64,000 bases of DNA, from the NCBI RefSeq assembly GCF_000374405.1, contig NZ_KB894273.1, positions 56,954-120,953 of the forward strand, read 5' to 3'. Source of the stretch: Riemerella columbina DSM 16469 (GTDB lineage Bacteria > Bacteroidota > Bacteroidia > Flavobacteriales > Weeksellaceae). Every line of letters starts with the position of its first letter. Within the stretch, counting starts at the first letter, position 1. This document shows, piece after piece, positions 36,201 to 43,553 of this stretch. A program made the translations under genes and the position numbers. A model generated the notes under the pieces. It did no database searches. It saw only the letters and a list, made by a program, of their open reading frames with translations, and was not told the DNA's origin.

Positions 36201-37091
36201 TCTGGCACAGCAGAAAACGGTGTATTTGAACTTGAGTTTTATGTTCCTAAAGATATCGATTTCAGTATTGGTGATGGAAGAATGCTTCTCTACGCAGATA
36301 ACAAAACCCATGATGTTTACCATAGTCAAAATGTAAAAGTAGGTGGCATCAACCCTAATGGCATTGACGATAATGAGCCACCCAAGATTAAACTCTATAT
36401 GAATAATACCAATTTTGCAGATGGCGGAATTACTAATGAGAACCCAATACTCTTAGCTTGCCTTACGGATGATACAGGCATCAATGCTACAGGAGCTGGT
36501 ATCGGACATGATATTACCGTTGTGCTAGATGGTGAAGTCATCAATACTAAAGTGCTCAACGATTATTTTACTCCAGGGGAAGATAATGGCTGTATTTCCG
36601 CTAATCTAAAAGATTATCAAAAAGGGACGGTAAACTATCCTTTTAAAAATTTAAAACCAGGTGAACATCAGTTAGTGTTAAAAGTTTGGGACATTAACAA
36701 TAATTCGGCAACTGCATCGTTAAACTTTATAGTAAGACCTCAAAGTGAGGAAAATTTAGTTGTAAAGCGATTGCTCAACTGGCCAAATCCATTTACCAAT
36801 AAAACCTATATACAATTTGAGCATAACTGCCCAGATGTTTTGGATGTAACGGCTCAAATTTATACCATCACGGGTAAGTTGGTGAAAACCATTCATCAAA
36901 CAGTAAGTTCAGAGCCTTTTAGAGAAGGGTTTAGAACAGGTAAATATCAAATAGAATGGGATGGCACAGATAATTATGGTGCTACTGTCGGAAAAGGTTC
37001 GTATATTTACAAAGTTTTTGTAAAGAGTAGCAATCAAAGCACTTGCAAAGGCTCTACAACACAAATTGAAAAAATGATTTTATTAAAATAG
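33228..37091 (+). CDS. porU: type IX secretion sortase PorU
   Basis: A 1287-residue C25-family cysteine peptidase. Signal peptide MKKYLAFLFSIVFISQYYTQ. The catalytic region is in the middle: His in LMYFGHGGINGW (near residue 775) and Cys in STITCEFTLWDNP (near 814). The C-terminal part has a FlgD-like Ig fold (YQIEWDGTDNYG) typical of PorU. PorU cleaves the C-terminal sorting domains of T9SS cargo at the cell surface and attaches the proteins to A-LPS. It is followed by porV, the usual partner. The start at 33228 is chosen over 33192. It would process cargo such as the protein at 50971. Confidence 0.93.
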   Translation: MKKYLAFLFSIVFISQYYTQNYKIHWEGIHTISYSENENIILPGFTNEHFAYENGQVYLQNSKKLDQNQNFSITNTQWEKLPREQWYDLDAQQITPNEDYNLNTQVSKFGILLNYNIKVIKKERGELYKLVEYTLVPQKKQPFKTTGLTPMAASTESPLKSGNFYKIKVDKTGVYKITSEFLRNLGIDPKSINPKNLRIYGNGGLMLPEFNQDFYYRTLQENAIEVVGENDNQWDDQDYALFYAQGPNGYKLYNRGNARIETRDDRSSNVTNIYEDAAYYFITFDKGLGKRITTETDATPSTFSTTYNAYQFINEDKTNFKGLGRLWVGEAFNQNREITFNLKEPINTSDIVQLRVRVISNDAENAKINLNIGTQQLTRIAGKDLKSIIFETNVDQLSGNIIKLTLNPDISPNPNALFYLDYAEIDYPQPLKFNDAQLAFRDYNIYESSGNAYGFEISNATGIDRVWNVADVTQVTRKNNLSSSNQTFRLAYTANSTHFNNEFIAFKIDAAYTPQAIGRIPNQNLHGDTDTDYLIITIPEFFNEAQRLANYHETHNGFKVKIVAPETIYNEYSSGSQDITAIRNFVSHLKNNGSLKYVFILGDTSYDYKNRIPNNTNIVPSYQSEFSFDFSNSYVTDDYFTMVKPQYSTKIISILPDLPVGRLPAQNLAEAKILIDKTLAYYNALPNQSTPFGVWKMNMDFVVDDDKDGGTPFHTVIDHILEHTFETGTDKKEYHIRKLYLDAFSPESSAGGQRYPAITQGITNAMNNSLFLMYFGHGGINGWAQERVLTLSDIIKFDNFNSTYSQFPLVSTITCEFTLWDNPNINSAGEALMKLKGGGPANMITSSRELSVDYGKRFSETFLEHILKINASNTFNRLGDAFLDAKLNYGIHSGHLKVNFLGDPAMPLTRPQPKIVVDQITIPDHTSIRALDFIKVKGHIIDDSGSNDTNFNGKVTVNLFDKFQNKKTKNNDGNLTPILSYKEEGNPIVKSSGTAENGVFELEFYVPKDIDFSIGDGRMLLYADNKTHDVYHSQNVKVGGINPNGIDDNEPPKIKLYMNNTNFADGGITNENPILLACLTDDTGINATGAGIGHDITVVLDGEVINTKVLNDYFTPGEDNGCISANLKDYQKGTVNYPFKNLKPGEHQLVLKVWDINNNSATASLNFIVRPQSEENLVVKRLLNWPNPFTNKTYIQFEHNCPDVLDVTAQIYTITGKLVKTIHQTVSSEPFREGFRTGKYQIEWDGTDNYGATVGKGSYIYKVFVKSSNQSTCKGSTTQIEKMILLK

Positions 37092-37159
37092 ATTAATTAA
37101 AAAATTAGCATTTATTAAATGTTTAATATAATATGTAACCAAAAATTAAAATTAAATAC

Positions 37160-38296
37160 ATGAAAATTACTAGAAAATTACTTTTAGGTTTAGGTGTAGC
37201 GGTATCTTCATTAGTTTTTGCACAACAAGAAGGTCAGGTACTTACAGGAGCTCCATTTCTTAGAGTTTCGCCAGATGCAAGAGCAGGCGGTATGGGAGAC
37301 CAAGGGGTAGCCACTTCTACAGATGCGTTTTCTCAATTTTGGAATGCAGCAAAGTATCCTTTTAGCAAAACTACTTCCGCAGTAGCAGTGAACTACACTC
37401 CTTATATGAGTAAAATTACCAACGATATATTTTTACTCTACGCAGGATACCACACATTTCTTGATAGTGAAGAACGCTCTACATTAGGTGCTAGTATCTA
37501 CTATTTCAATATGGGGCAAGTAGATTTAACTAAATTAGTGGGTAGCCAAGTTACCAACGAAGGTTCAGTAACGCCAAATGAGTTTTCACTAGATGTATCT
37601 TATGGATTAAAACTTTCGGATACTTACTCTATGGCAGTTACCGGAAGATATATCCGCTCTGATTTTGGAAATTTCAATTCTGATAGCAATTTAAAACCTG
37701 CCAATAGTTTTGCAGTAGATGTATCGGGATTCTATCAATCTGAAAAACACCAAAGTTTTGGAGATTACGAAGGAAGAATCCGAGGTGGTTTTGCGGTTCA
37801 AAACTTAGGACCTAAGTTAGACTACACTGGGGACGATACTTCTCGTTCTTACTTACCTACTACCATGAGATTGGGTGCAGGATACGACTTATTCTTAGAC
37901 GACTTAAATAAAGTAGGGGTAACAGCAGAGATGTCAAAATTATTAGTACCTGGGGCTGAATTGAGCTCAGATGGAAAAACCCTTGAGATTCCAAATGTAG
38001 GGGTAATGGAAGGGATTGGAAAATCTTTTAGCAACCCTCAAAGCACCATGTTGAGTTTTGCCACAGAATATTCTTATGATAATGCTTTTGCCGTAAGAGG
38101 TGGTTATTTTACTGAAAGTCAGTTACAAGGTGGTAGACAATATGCCACCGTAGGGGTAGGCTTTAATTATCAATCATTCGGATTAGATGTGTCTTACCTT
38201 ATCAACACTTCTAAAACCAATTCAGCATTAGACAATACATTAAGATTTGGCTTAACTTGGAATATTGGTGAAAGTTCATCCAATGCAGATAACTAA
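37160..38296 (+). CDS. porV: T9SS outer-membrane protein PorV
   Basis: A 378-residue protein with signal peptide ending VFAQ. It has the PorV/LptO family features: FLRVSPDARAGGMGD near residue 40, then repeated beta-strands such as YAGYHTF, and a C-terminus DNTLRFGLTWNIG. PorV is a barrel that carries secreted cargo from the translocon to PorU. It follows porU by 68 bases in one transcriptional unit, ending at a strong bidirectional terminator. The family assignment is clear; details of its partners cannot be read. Confidence 0.93.
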   Translation: MKITRKLLLGLGVAVSSLVFAQQEGQVLTGAPFLRVSPDARAGGMGDQGVATSTDAFSQFWNAAKYPFSKTTSAVAVNYTPYMSKITNDIFLLYAGYHTFLDSEERSTLGASIYYFNMGQVDLTKLVGSQVTNEGSVTPNEFSLDVSYGLKLSDTYSMAVTGRYIRSDFGNFNSDSNLKPANSFAVDVSGFYQSEKHQSFGDYEGRIRGGFAVQNLGPKLDYTGDDTSRSYLPTTMRLGAGYDLFLDDLNKVGVTAEMSKLLVPGAELSSDGKTLEIPNVGVMEGIGKSFSNPQSTMLSFATEYSYDNAFAVRGGYFTESQLQGGRQYATVGVGFNYQSFGLDVSYLINTSKTNSALDNTLRFGLTWNIGESSSNADN

Positions 38297-38316
38297 AAGC
38301 CTCAAATTTAAATAAA

Positions 38317-38344
38317 GAAGCCGCCTCAAATTGAGGCGGCTTCT
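38317..38344. terminator. bidirectional terminator between porV and the 38372 gene
   Basis: GAAGCCGCCTCAA and TTGAGGCGGCTTC form a perfect 13-bp stem. It serves both convergent genes. Confidence 0.9.
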
Positions 38345-38371
38345 CTTGTTAATAACATTATTCAAAAATTA

Positions 38372-38749
38372 TTACGCACCAAAGTGTGCTTTTACTTCAT
38401 CCAATACAGAAGAATCACTAGAATCTGTAGAAGTTCCTAAAGACACTTTTAAATTTTTGTATTGTGCAGTATCTGCTAAGTGATTTTTAAGTTCTTCTTG
38501 AGAGATACCAGGACCAGTTACATACAATTCAACACTATTAGTTATTGCCTTTTCAATTTCTTTGAAAAATTTAGCACGATTAGTTTGTTCAGCATTGTTT
38601 GCTGCATTTTCATTAGAATTACCTACTTGTTTCGGTGCAGAAATATGATCGGTTACAGAAAATGAAGATACCTCTTGACCATCATGGTTTTTTACTACAA
38701 CTGCTTTTTCGTGGTCTAACCATAGACCTGCTAATTTTTTGTCTGACAT
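38372..38749 (-). CDS. eRF1-domain-like hypothetical protein
   Basis: A 125-residue protein. GLWLDHEKAVVVKNHDGQ at the start is followed by a helical linker, then AITNSVELYVTGPGISQEELKNHL and a C-terminal VLDEVKAHFGA. This pattern matches the small flavobacterial proteins distantly related to the second domain of archaeal eRF1 and bacterial host-attachment-type proteins. No function is established. The Asn/Ala-rich linker near residues 45-55 is not conserved. It is divergent from the SIMPL gene. Confidence 0.65.
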   Translation of the reverse strand: MSDKKLAGLWLDHEKAVVVKNHDGQEVSSFSVTDHISAPKQVGNSNENAANNAEQTNRAKFFKEIEKAITNSVELYVTGPGISQEELKNHLADTAQYKNLKVSLGTSTDSSDSSVLDEVKAHFGA

Positions 38750-38862
38750 AATTATATTTTTAACCTTAAGTTTACAAATACCGTGCTAAACTTTTGTTAA
38801 AAAATGTTAATATTTATTCGGCATATTATTTGGTGATGCTATCAAATATAAAAATCAATCTT

Positions 38863-39558
38863 ATGAAAAAACTATCATTATTCCTCATTTTATTAGTAGG
38901 ACAAACCCTATGGGCACAAAAAAACTTTATTGATCAACCGTATTTAGAAACCTCTGCATCCGCAGATACGCTTGTAACTCCAGATCGTATTTATATGAGT
39001 ATCCTTCTGTCTGAAGCGGAAAGTAAAAACAGAACTTCTGTTGAAGAGCAAGAACAAAAAATGCAAGCGGTATTAAAAAAATTAGGTATCGATACTAAAA
39101 AAGATTTACAATTAGACCACCTTAACAGCTATTCTGAAAGTTACTTTTTAAGAGGTAAAAATGTAATCAAACAAAAACGCTATATTTTAATCGTAAGAGA
39201 TGCTGTTACCGCGGGAAGAGTATTCGCAGGCTTAGAACAAGAGGGAATTTCTAAAATGAATATCACCAAAACAGAATATTCTAAATCTGAAGAACTTTTA
39301 CTTTCTCTAAAGATGAAAGCCATGAAAGATTCCAAAACTACGGCTACCAAATTAGCACAATCCATAGGACAACACATTGGAAAGGCAATTCAAGTTAGCG
39401 ATCAAAACTTCAGTTATGCACCTGTAAGAAGCATGAATATGATGTATGCAAAAGCAGAGTATGAAAGTGCTGATAGCATTCCTGAACCCATTGATACCGA
39501 CTTTAAAAAAATTAAATTCCAAGCCAGAGTACAAGTAATCTATCAATTATTAGATTAA
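38863..39558 (+). CDS. SIMPL (DUF541) domain protein
   Basis: A 231-residue periplasmic protein from ATG 38863, with signal peptide MKKLSLFLILLVGQTLWAQ; the frame extends upstream to 38794. The mature sequence has TSASADTLVTPDRIYMSILL and later a VFAGLEQEGISKMNI region, both SIMPL features, and a final strand IKFQARVQVIYQLL. SIMPL proteins act in envelope stress or channel-like oligomers in other bacteria; here no partner is adjacent. Two small gaps separate it from neighbours with different orientations. Confidence 0.8.
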   Translation: MKKLSLFLILLVGQTLWAQKNFIDQPYLETSASADTLVTPDRIYMSILLSEAESKNRTSVEEQEQKMQAVLKKLGIDTKKDLQLDHLNSYSESYFLRGKNVIKQKRYILIVRDAVTAGRVFAGLEQEGISKMNITKTEYSKSEELLLSLKMKAMKDSKTTATKLAQSIGQHIGKAIQVSDQNFSYAPVRSMNMMYAKAEYESADSIPEPIDTDFKKIKFQARVQVIYQLLD

Positions 39559-39642
39559 TATAATCTCAACTATTTTCTAGCCACTAATTGTAAAATTTAG
39601 TGTTTTTTTTATATGATATTGAAAAATAATTATCTTTGCTAA

Positions 39643-40215
39643 ATGAATATACTGTTTTTATTAACTATATGGGATAAGCTAACTCGTCGTCATACATTTA
39701 CTTACAAGTTGTCAGACGATATTGATTACCTTTTGTATGGTTCTGCAATAATCATCTCTGTACTGATTCTAAAAAGAGTAAGATATCAGCGTCTCACCAA
39801 AAAAAACCGTACAGTCATTGCCTTTCAAATTATTGTAAGTTTTCTTATATGCCGTTTATTTATTGCGGTTATTTTCTCATGTATTTCTATATTTTATGGA
39901 TATATATTTTATCCAAAATACGATGCTAAAGTTGTGGATTTTGTAATTCAAGAACATCGTGGTAGGCGCGGTTATTACTCTGCTAACCACGCTATAATAG
40001 AGTTTAAAGACAATTCAGATCAAACAATCCGCATTATGAATAATGAAAGCGACCATCAGGAAACGGCAATTGGAGATCACATCAAGATATACTATCATGA
40101 TAACCAAGTCGTAGAATACTCTATATACTCTATTATTCAGTACTCAATAACCCTATTGATTTCAATTTTTTTTGTGGTTGCTTATATATTTTGGGTATTA
40201 ACTTATGAGTATTAA
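39643..40215 (+). CDS. DUF3592-like membrane protein
   Basis: A 190-residue protein with hydrophobic segments near residues 28-40, 63-88 and 164-185. A domain in between contains YPKYDAKVVDFVIQEHRGRR and GDHIKIYYHDNQ, the pattern of DUF3592. Function is unknown. A TATCTTTG -7 box at 39631-39638 is only 4 bases from the ATG, so the transcript would be leaderless or nearly so if this promoter is used. A terminator follows at 40313-40343, and the gap to 40490 holds no gene. Confidence 0.65.
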   Translation: MNILFLLTIWDKLTRRHTFTYKLSDDIDYLLYGSAIIISVLILKRVRYQRLTKKNRTVIAFQIIVSFLICRLFIAVIFSCISIFYGYIFYPKYDAKVVDFVIQEHRGRRGYYSANHAIIEFKDNSDQTIRIMNNESDHQETAIGDHIKIYYHDNQVVEYSIYSIIQYSITLLISIFFVVAYIFWVLTYEY

Positions 40216-40312
40216 TTCATTAAATAAGATTAGAATGGCTCAACTCATCGCAATACAAAACTAAACAAATTATCAACAATAAATATAAATAAAAGAATAT
40301 TAGGTCTTATTC

Positions 40313-40343
40313 AAAGCTATTCGTATATCGAGTGGCTTTTTTG
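40313..40343 (+). terminator. terminator in the 40216-40489 gap
   Basis: AAAGCTATTCG (40313-40323) pairs with CGAGTGGCTTT (40329-40339, two G-U pairs), followed by TTTTG. Confidence 0.75.
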
Positions 40344-40489
40344 ATGGTGAACATTGGATATATTCTTTATTTATAGAACAATAACACATAAATTTTCAAA
40401 TTACATTTTTTTTTGTATTTTTACAAAAACGAAAAATATTATAGGGACTATTATATCCTAAATATAAAAACTTATCTTAATTATAATAT

Positions 40490-41620
40490 ATGAGCACAGA
40501 AGACTTAAAAATGATTGCCGAAACGGCACGCGATTTCGCTGAAAAAAATATCCGTCCACACATTATGGAATGGGACGAAAGCCAAACTTTCCCAGTAGAA
40601 CTATTTCATCAGTTAGGAGAAATGGGATTTATGGGAGTTGTAGTTCCTGAAGAATATGGTGGCTCTGGACTTTCCTACCACGAATATGTGGCAATTATCG
40701 ATGAAATTTCTCAAGTAGACCCTTCTATTGGGCTTTCTGTGGCGGCGCACAACTCTCTGTGTACCAATCATATTTACGAATTTGGAAACGAAGAACAAAG
40801 AAAAAAATGGTTACCAAAACTAGCCTCTGGTCAAGTAATTGGAGCTTGGGGATTAACCGAACATAATACGGGTTCTGACGCTGGCGGTATGAATACGACT
40901 GCCGTAAAAGACGGCGATGAGTGGGTGATTAATGGGGCTAAAAATTTCATTACCCATGCTATTTCTGGGGATATTGCCGTAGTGATGACCAGAACGGGAG
41001 AAAAAAACACTTCTAATAATGCCACTGCCTTTGTTTTGGAAAAGGGAATGCCAGGATTTAATTCTGGAAAAAAAGAAAATAAACTCGGGATGAGAGCCTC
41101 TGAAACGGCAGAACTCATTTTTGACAATGTACGCGTACCCGACTCTCATAGACTAGGTGAAGTGGGTAGCGGTTTTAAACAAGCCCTTAAAATCTTAGAT
41201 GGTGGTAGAATTTCTATTGCAGCACTCAGTTTAGGTATTGCTAAAGGAGCATACAAAGCGGCACTAAAATACGCTAAAGAAAGACACCAATTTGGAAAGT
41301 CTATTGCCAGTTTCCAAGCCATCAACTTTATGTTAGCCGATATGGCAACAGAAATTGATGCGGCCGAATTATTAATCAACAGAGCGGCAACTATGAAAAA
41401 CGCTAAACAAAAAATGACACGCGAAGGGGCTATGGCAAAATTATATGCTTCTGAAGCTTGTGTAAGAATTTCTAACAATGCTTTACAAATCTTTGGTGGC
41501 TACGGTTATACTAAAGACTTCCCAGCAGAAAAATATTATAGAGATTCCAAACTATGTACGATTGGTGAAGGCACTTCCGAAATTCAAAGATTGGTCATTG
41601 GTAGAGATATTACCAAATAA
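40490..41620 (+). CDS. acyl-CoA dehydrogenase
   Basis: A 376-residue flavoprotein that introduces a double bond into acyl-CoA in fatty-acid or amino-acid breakdown. Family signatures are GAWGLTEHNTGSDAGGMNT and, near the end, GGYGYTKDFPAEKYYRDSKL followed by GEGTSEIQ with the catalytic Glu. Length fits short- to medium-chain acyl-CoA dehydrogenases. With hbd at 49955 it may belong to the same pathway, although the two are not adjacent. A perfect terminator follows. Substrate chain length cannot be read. Confidence 0.92.
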   Translation: MSTEDLKMIAETARDFAEKNIRPHIMEWDESQTFPVELFHQLGEMGFMGVVVPEEYGGSGLSYHEYVAIIDEISQVDPSIGLSVAAHNSLCTNHIYEFGNEEQRKKWLPKLASGQVIGAWGLTEHNTGSDAGGMNTTAVKDGDEWVINGAKNFITHAISGDIAVVMTRTGEKNTSNNATAFVLEKGMPGFNSGKKENKLGMRASETAELIFDNVRVPDSHRLGEVGSGFKQALKILDGGRISIAALSLGIAKGAYKAALKYAKERHQFGKSIASFQAINFMLADMATEIDAAELLINRAATMKNAKQKMTREGAMAKLYASEACVRISNNALQIFGGYGYTKDFPAEKYYRDSKLCTIGEGTSEIQRLVIGRDITK

Positions 41621-41643
41621 CAGACTTTAAATACCGAAAACAC

Positions 41644-41678
41644 AGCACTGAAATTCAATTATTCAGTGCTTTTTTTTA
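41644..41678 (+). terminator. terminator after the acyl-CoA dehydrogenase
   Basis: AGCACTGAA (41644-41652) with TTCAGTGCT (41662-41670), then a T run. The T run contains the start of a TATCTTTG -7 box (41677-41684) for the next gene. Confidence 0.9.
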
Positions 41679-41705
41679 TCTTTGTTGAAAATTTAAAATT
41701 AAACT

Positions 41706-42176
41706 ATGGATAAACTAGATAGCCTCAACCAAGTGGCAGAATTTCATAAAACATTTAATGCCCCGATTCTTTCTACTCCTCAAATTCCTTCTAAAGAAAG
41801 GTGTGACCTTAGGGTAAGTTTACTTCAAGAGGAATTAAACGAGCTAAAACAAGCCATAGAAGATAAAAATTTAGTAGAAATTGCTGATGCCCTTTGCGAT
41901 TTACAATATGTATTGAGCGGTGCTGTTTTAGAATTTGGTTTAGGCGAAAAATTTGTAGAACTATTTAATGAAGTACAGCGTTCTAATATGTCCAAAGCAT
42001 GTAAAAATGAAACTCAAGCCCAAGAAACCGTAGAACACTACAAAACGACTAAAGGCGAAGAGGCTTATTACGAAAAATCTGGGGATAAATACAATGTCCA
42101 TAGAACTTCGGATAATAAAGTTCTGAAAAACAAATACTATTCACCAGCCGATTTAAAATCAATATTAGACAAATAA
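41706..42176 (+). CDS. MazG-like nucleoside triphosphate pyrophosphohydrolase
   Basis: A 156-residue all-alpha NTP pyrophosphohydrolase-like protein. The metal-binding signature is visible as LLQEELNELKQAIEDKNLVEIADALCDLQ, with the E..E and E..D pairs at conserved spacing. A tail containing TKGEEAYYEKSGDKYNVHRT is typical of the flavobacterial group. It would remove pyrophosphate from abnormal or canonical nucleotides. It is 10 bases before a thioredoxin-like lipoprotein gene and shares its direction. Confidence 0.85.
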   Translation: MDKLDSLNQVAEFHKTFNAPILSTPQIPSKERCDLRVSLLQEELNELKQAIEDKNLVEIADALCDLQYVLSGAVLEFGLGEKFVELFNEVQRSNMSKACKNETQAQETVEHYKTTKGEEAYYEKSGDKYNVHRTSDNKVLKNKYYSPADLKSILDK

Positions 42177-42186
42177 ACTTTTAAAC

Positions 42187-42792
42187 ATGAAAAGAATACT
42201 CTCAACTTTTATATTAGCCTCTACCCTATTTTTCTCGCTTAATTCTTGTGGCGTTACCGAAAAAACCATCGTAAATAGAGAAGTGAAATCTGAAAAATAT
42301 GGTACTTTATTACTCGGCAAGCAAACGCTCAGTCAGTTTCAAAAAGAACCATTTAAAACTTGGTATGACGAGGAATACGCCAACTACGAAACCGATAAAA
42401 CAACCTTGGCATTATTAGGAAAATCACTTAACAAATATAATCTAAAAGTATTCGTAGGTACTTGGTGTAGCGATAGCCATAGAGAATTTCCAAGATTAAT
42501 AAAAATTCTAAATGAATCGGGATATCCACTGAATAAATTGACCATCATTGCACTAAGCAAACGCATGGAATCTCCAGAAAGTGAGGAAATAAAATACCAT
42601 ATTAACCGAGTACCCACCATTGTATTAGAAAGATACGGAAGGGAAATCGGTAGAATTGTAGAATATCCAGAAACTGGATTTTTGGAGCAGGATTTGTATA
42701 ATATTGTAAAGCGAGATGGCAACATCAAAAAAGTGAAAACTAAAAAAGCCAAAAAGACTAAAAAAGTGAAAAAGGCTAAAAAAAACAATTAA
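42187..42792 (+). CDS. thioredoxin-like lipoprotein with Lys-rich tail
   Basis: A 201-residue protein. The N-terminal signal with lipobox LNSCGVTE (Cys near residue 21) marks a lipoprotein. A thioredoxin-like fold follows, VFVGTWCSDSHREFPRL, with a single Cys in place of the CxxC pair, so classical redox exchange is doubtful. The C-terminus is very basic (KKVKTKKAKKTKKVKKAKK) and may bind the membrane or nucleic acid. It lies between mazG and DUF4230 in one direction. Confidence 0.7.
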   Translation: MKRILSTFILASTLFFSLNSCGVTEKTIVNREVKSEKYGTLLLGKQTLSQFQKEPFKTWYDEEYANYETDKTTLALLGKSLNKYNLKVFVGTWCSDSHREFPRLIKILNESGYPLNKLTIIALSKRMESPESEEIKYHINRVPTIVLERYGREIGRIVEYPETGFLEQDLYNIVKRDGNIKKVKTKKAKKTKKVKKAKKNN

Positions 42793-42801
42793 TATCAATC
42801 G

Positions 42802-43422
42802 ATGCTAAGATTTACAAAATACATTATCGGGTTTTTAGTTGGCGTAGTGGTAATGCTGATTTTATTTTTTGCTTGGCGAGGGACTACTCAAAAAGCACAA
42901 GATGAAGTGACCAGCGACTATTACCTCATCCAAAACCAAATTTCTAAAATGAATAAAATGGTGGTGGTAGAGCAAGATTTTTCTAGTCTACAACGCACCA
43001 GCATTAAATCTGAGTTGCTAGGTAGCAGTTACCTGCCCGTTGCAGAAAAGAAAATCATTACTTTCACTAAAACCAACGCTCAGGTAAGTTATGATTTGCA
43101 CCAAATGAAAATACAGGTAGATAGCATCAATAAAAAACTCATCATCAAAGAATTGCCAGAGCCCAAAATCCGTATTATTCCAAGTGTGGAAATTCAGTCT
43201 ATTGATGATTCTTTTTTTGACCGTTTTGATGAAAAAGATTTGAAGAAAATCACAAAAAATGCAAAGGACGAAGCTTATAAAAAAGTTAATCAACAACAAT
43301 TGAAAGCACAAGGCGAAAAACAACTGATTCAAAATTTAGAAGAAATTTTTGTTTTAGCCAAAGCCCTCAATTATACTATTGAAGACGATACCCACACCTT
43401 TATTCCAAAGGAACATTATTAA
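42802..43422 (+). CDS. DUF4230 protein
   Basis: A 206-residue protein with one N-terminal membrane anchor (about residues 9-26). The body has the DUF4230 pattern VAEKKIITFTKTNAQVSYDL and a VEIQSIDDSFFDRFDEKD region, with a charged helical end. Members are membrane-attached proteins of unknown function in Bacteroidetes and Firmicutes. It follows the thioredoxin-like lipoprotein by 9 bases, which suggests co-expression. Confidence 0.75.
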   Translation: MLRFTKYIIGFLVGVVVMLILFFAWRGTTQKAQDEVTSDYYLIQNQISKMNKMVVVEQDFSSLQRTSIKSELLGSSYLPVAEKKIITFTKTNAQVSYDLHQMKIQVDSINKKLIIKELPEPKIRIIPSVEIQSIDDSFFDRFDEKDLKKITKNAKDEAYKKVNQQQLKAQGEKQLIQNLEEIFVLAKALNYTIEDDTHTFIPKEHY

Positions 43423-43553
43423 TCAACTTTAGAGTAAAGATAACTTTCAGAGTATAAATCGGTTAAAATCTACGCTGAAATTTGTCACCCAGAAAATATT
43501 TTACCATATCCCAAAATCGCTTATATTTGCGGTCTTTTTTAAATTAAAATCAG

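Noticed and set aside
40216..40489. Small RNA or tRNA in the gap
   Set aside because: Only a terminator hairpin was seen; no cloverleaf or conserved box.
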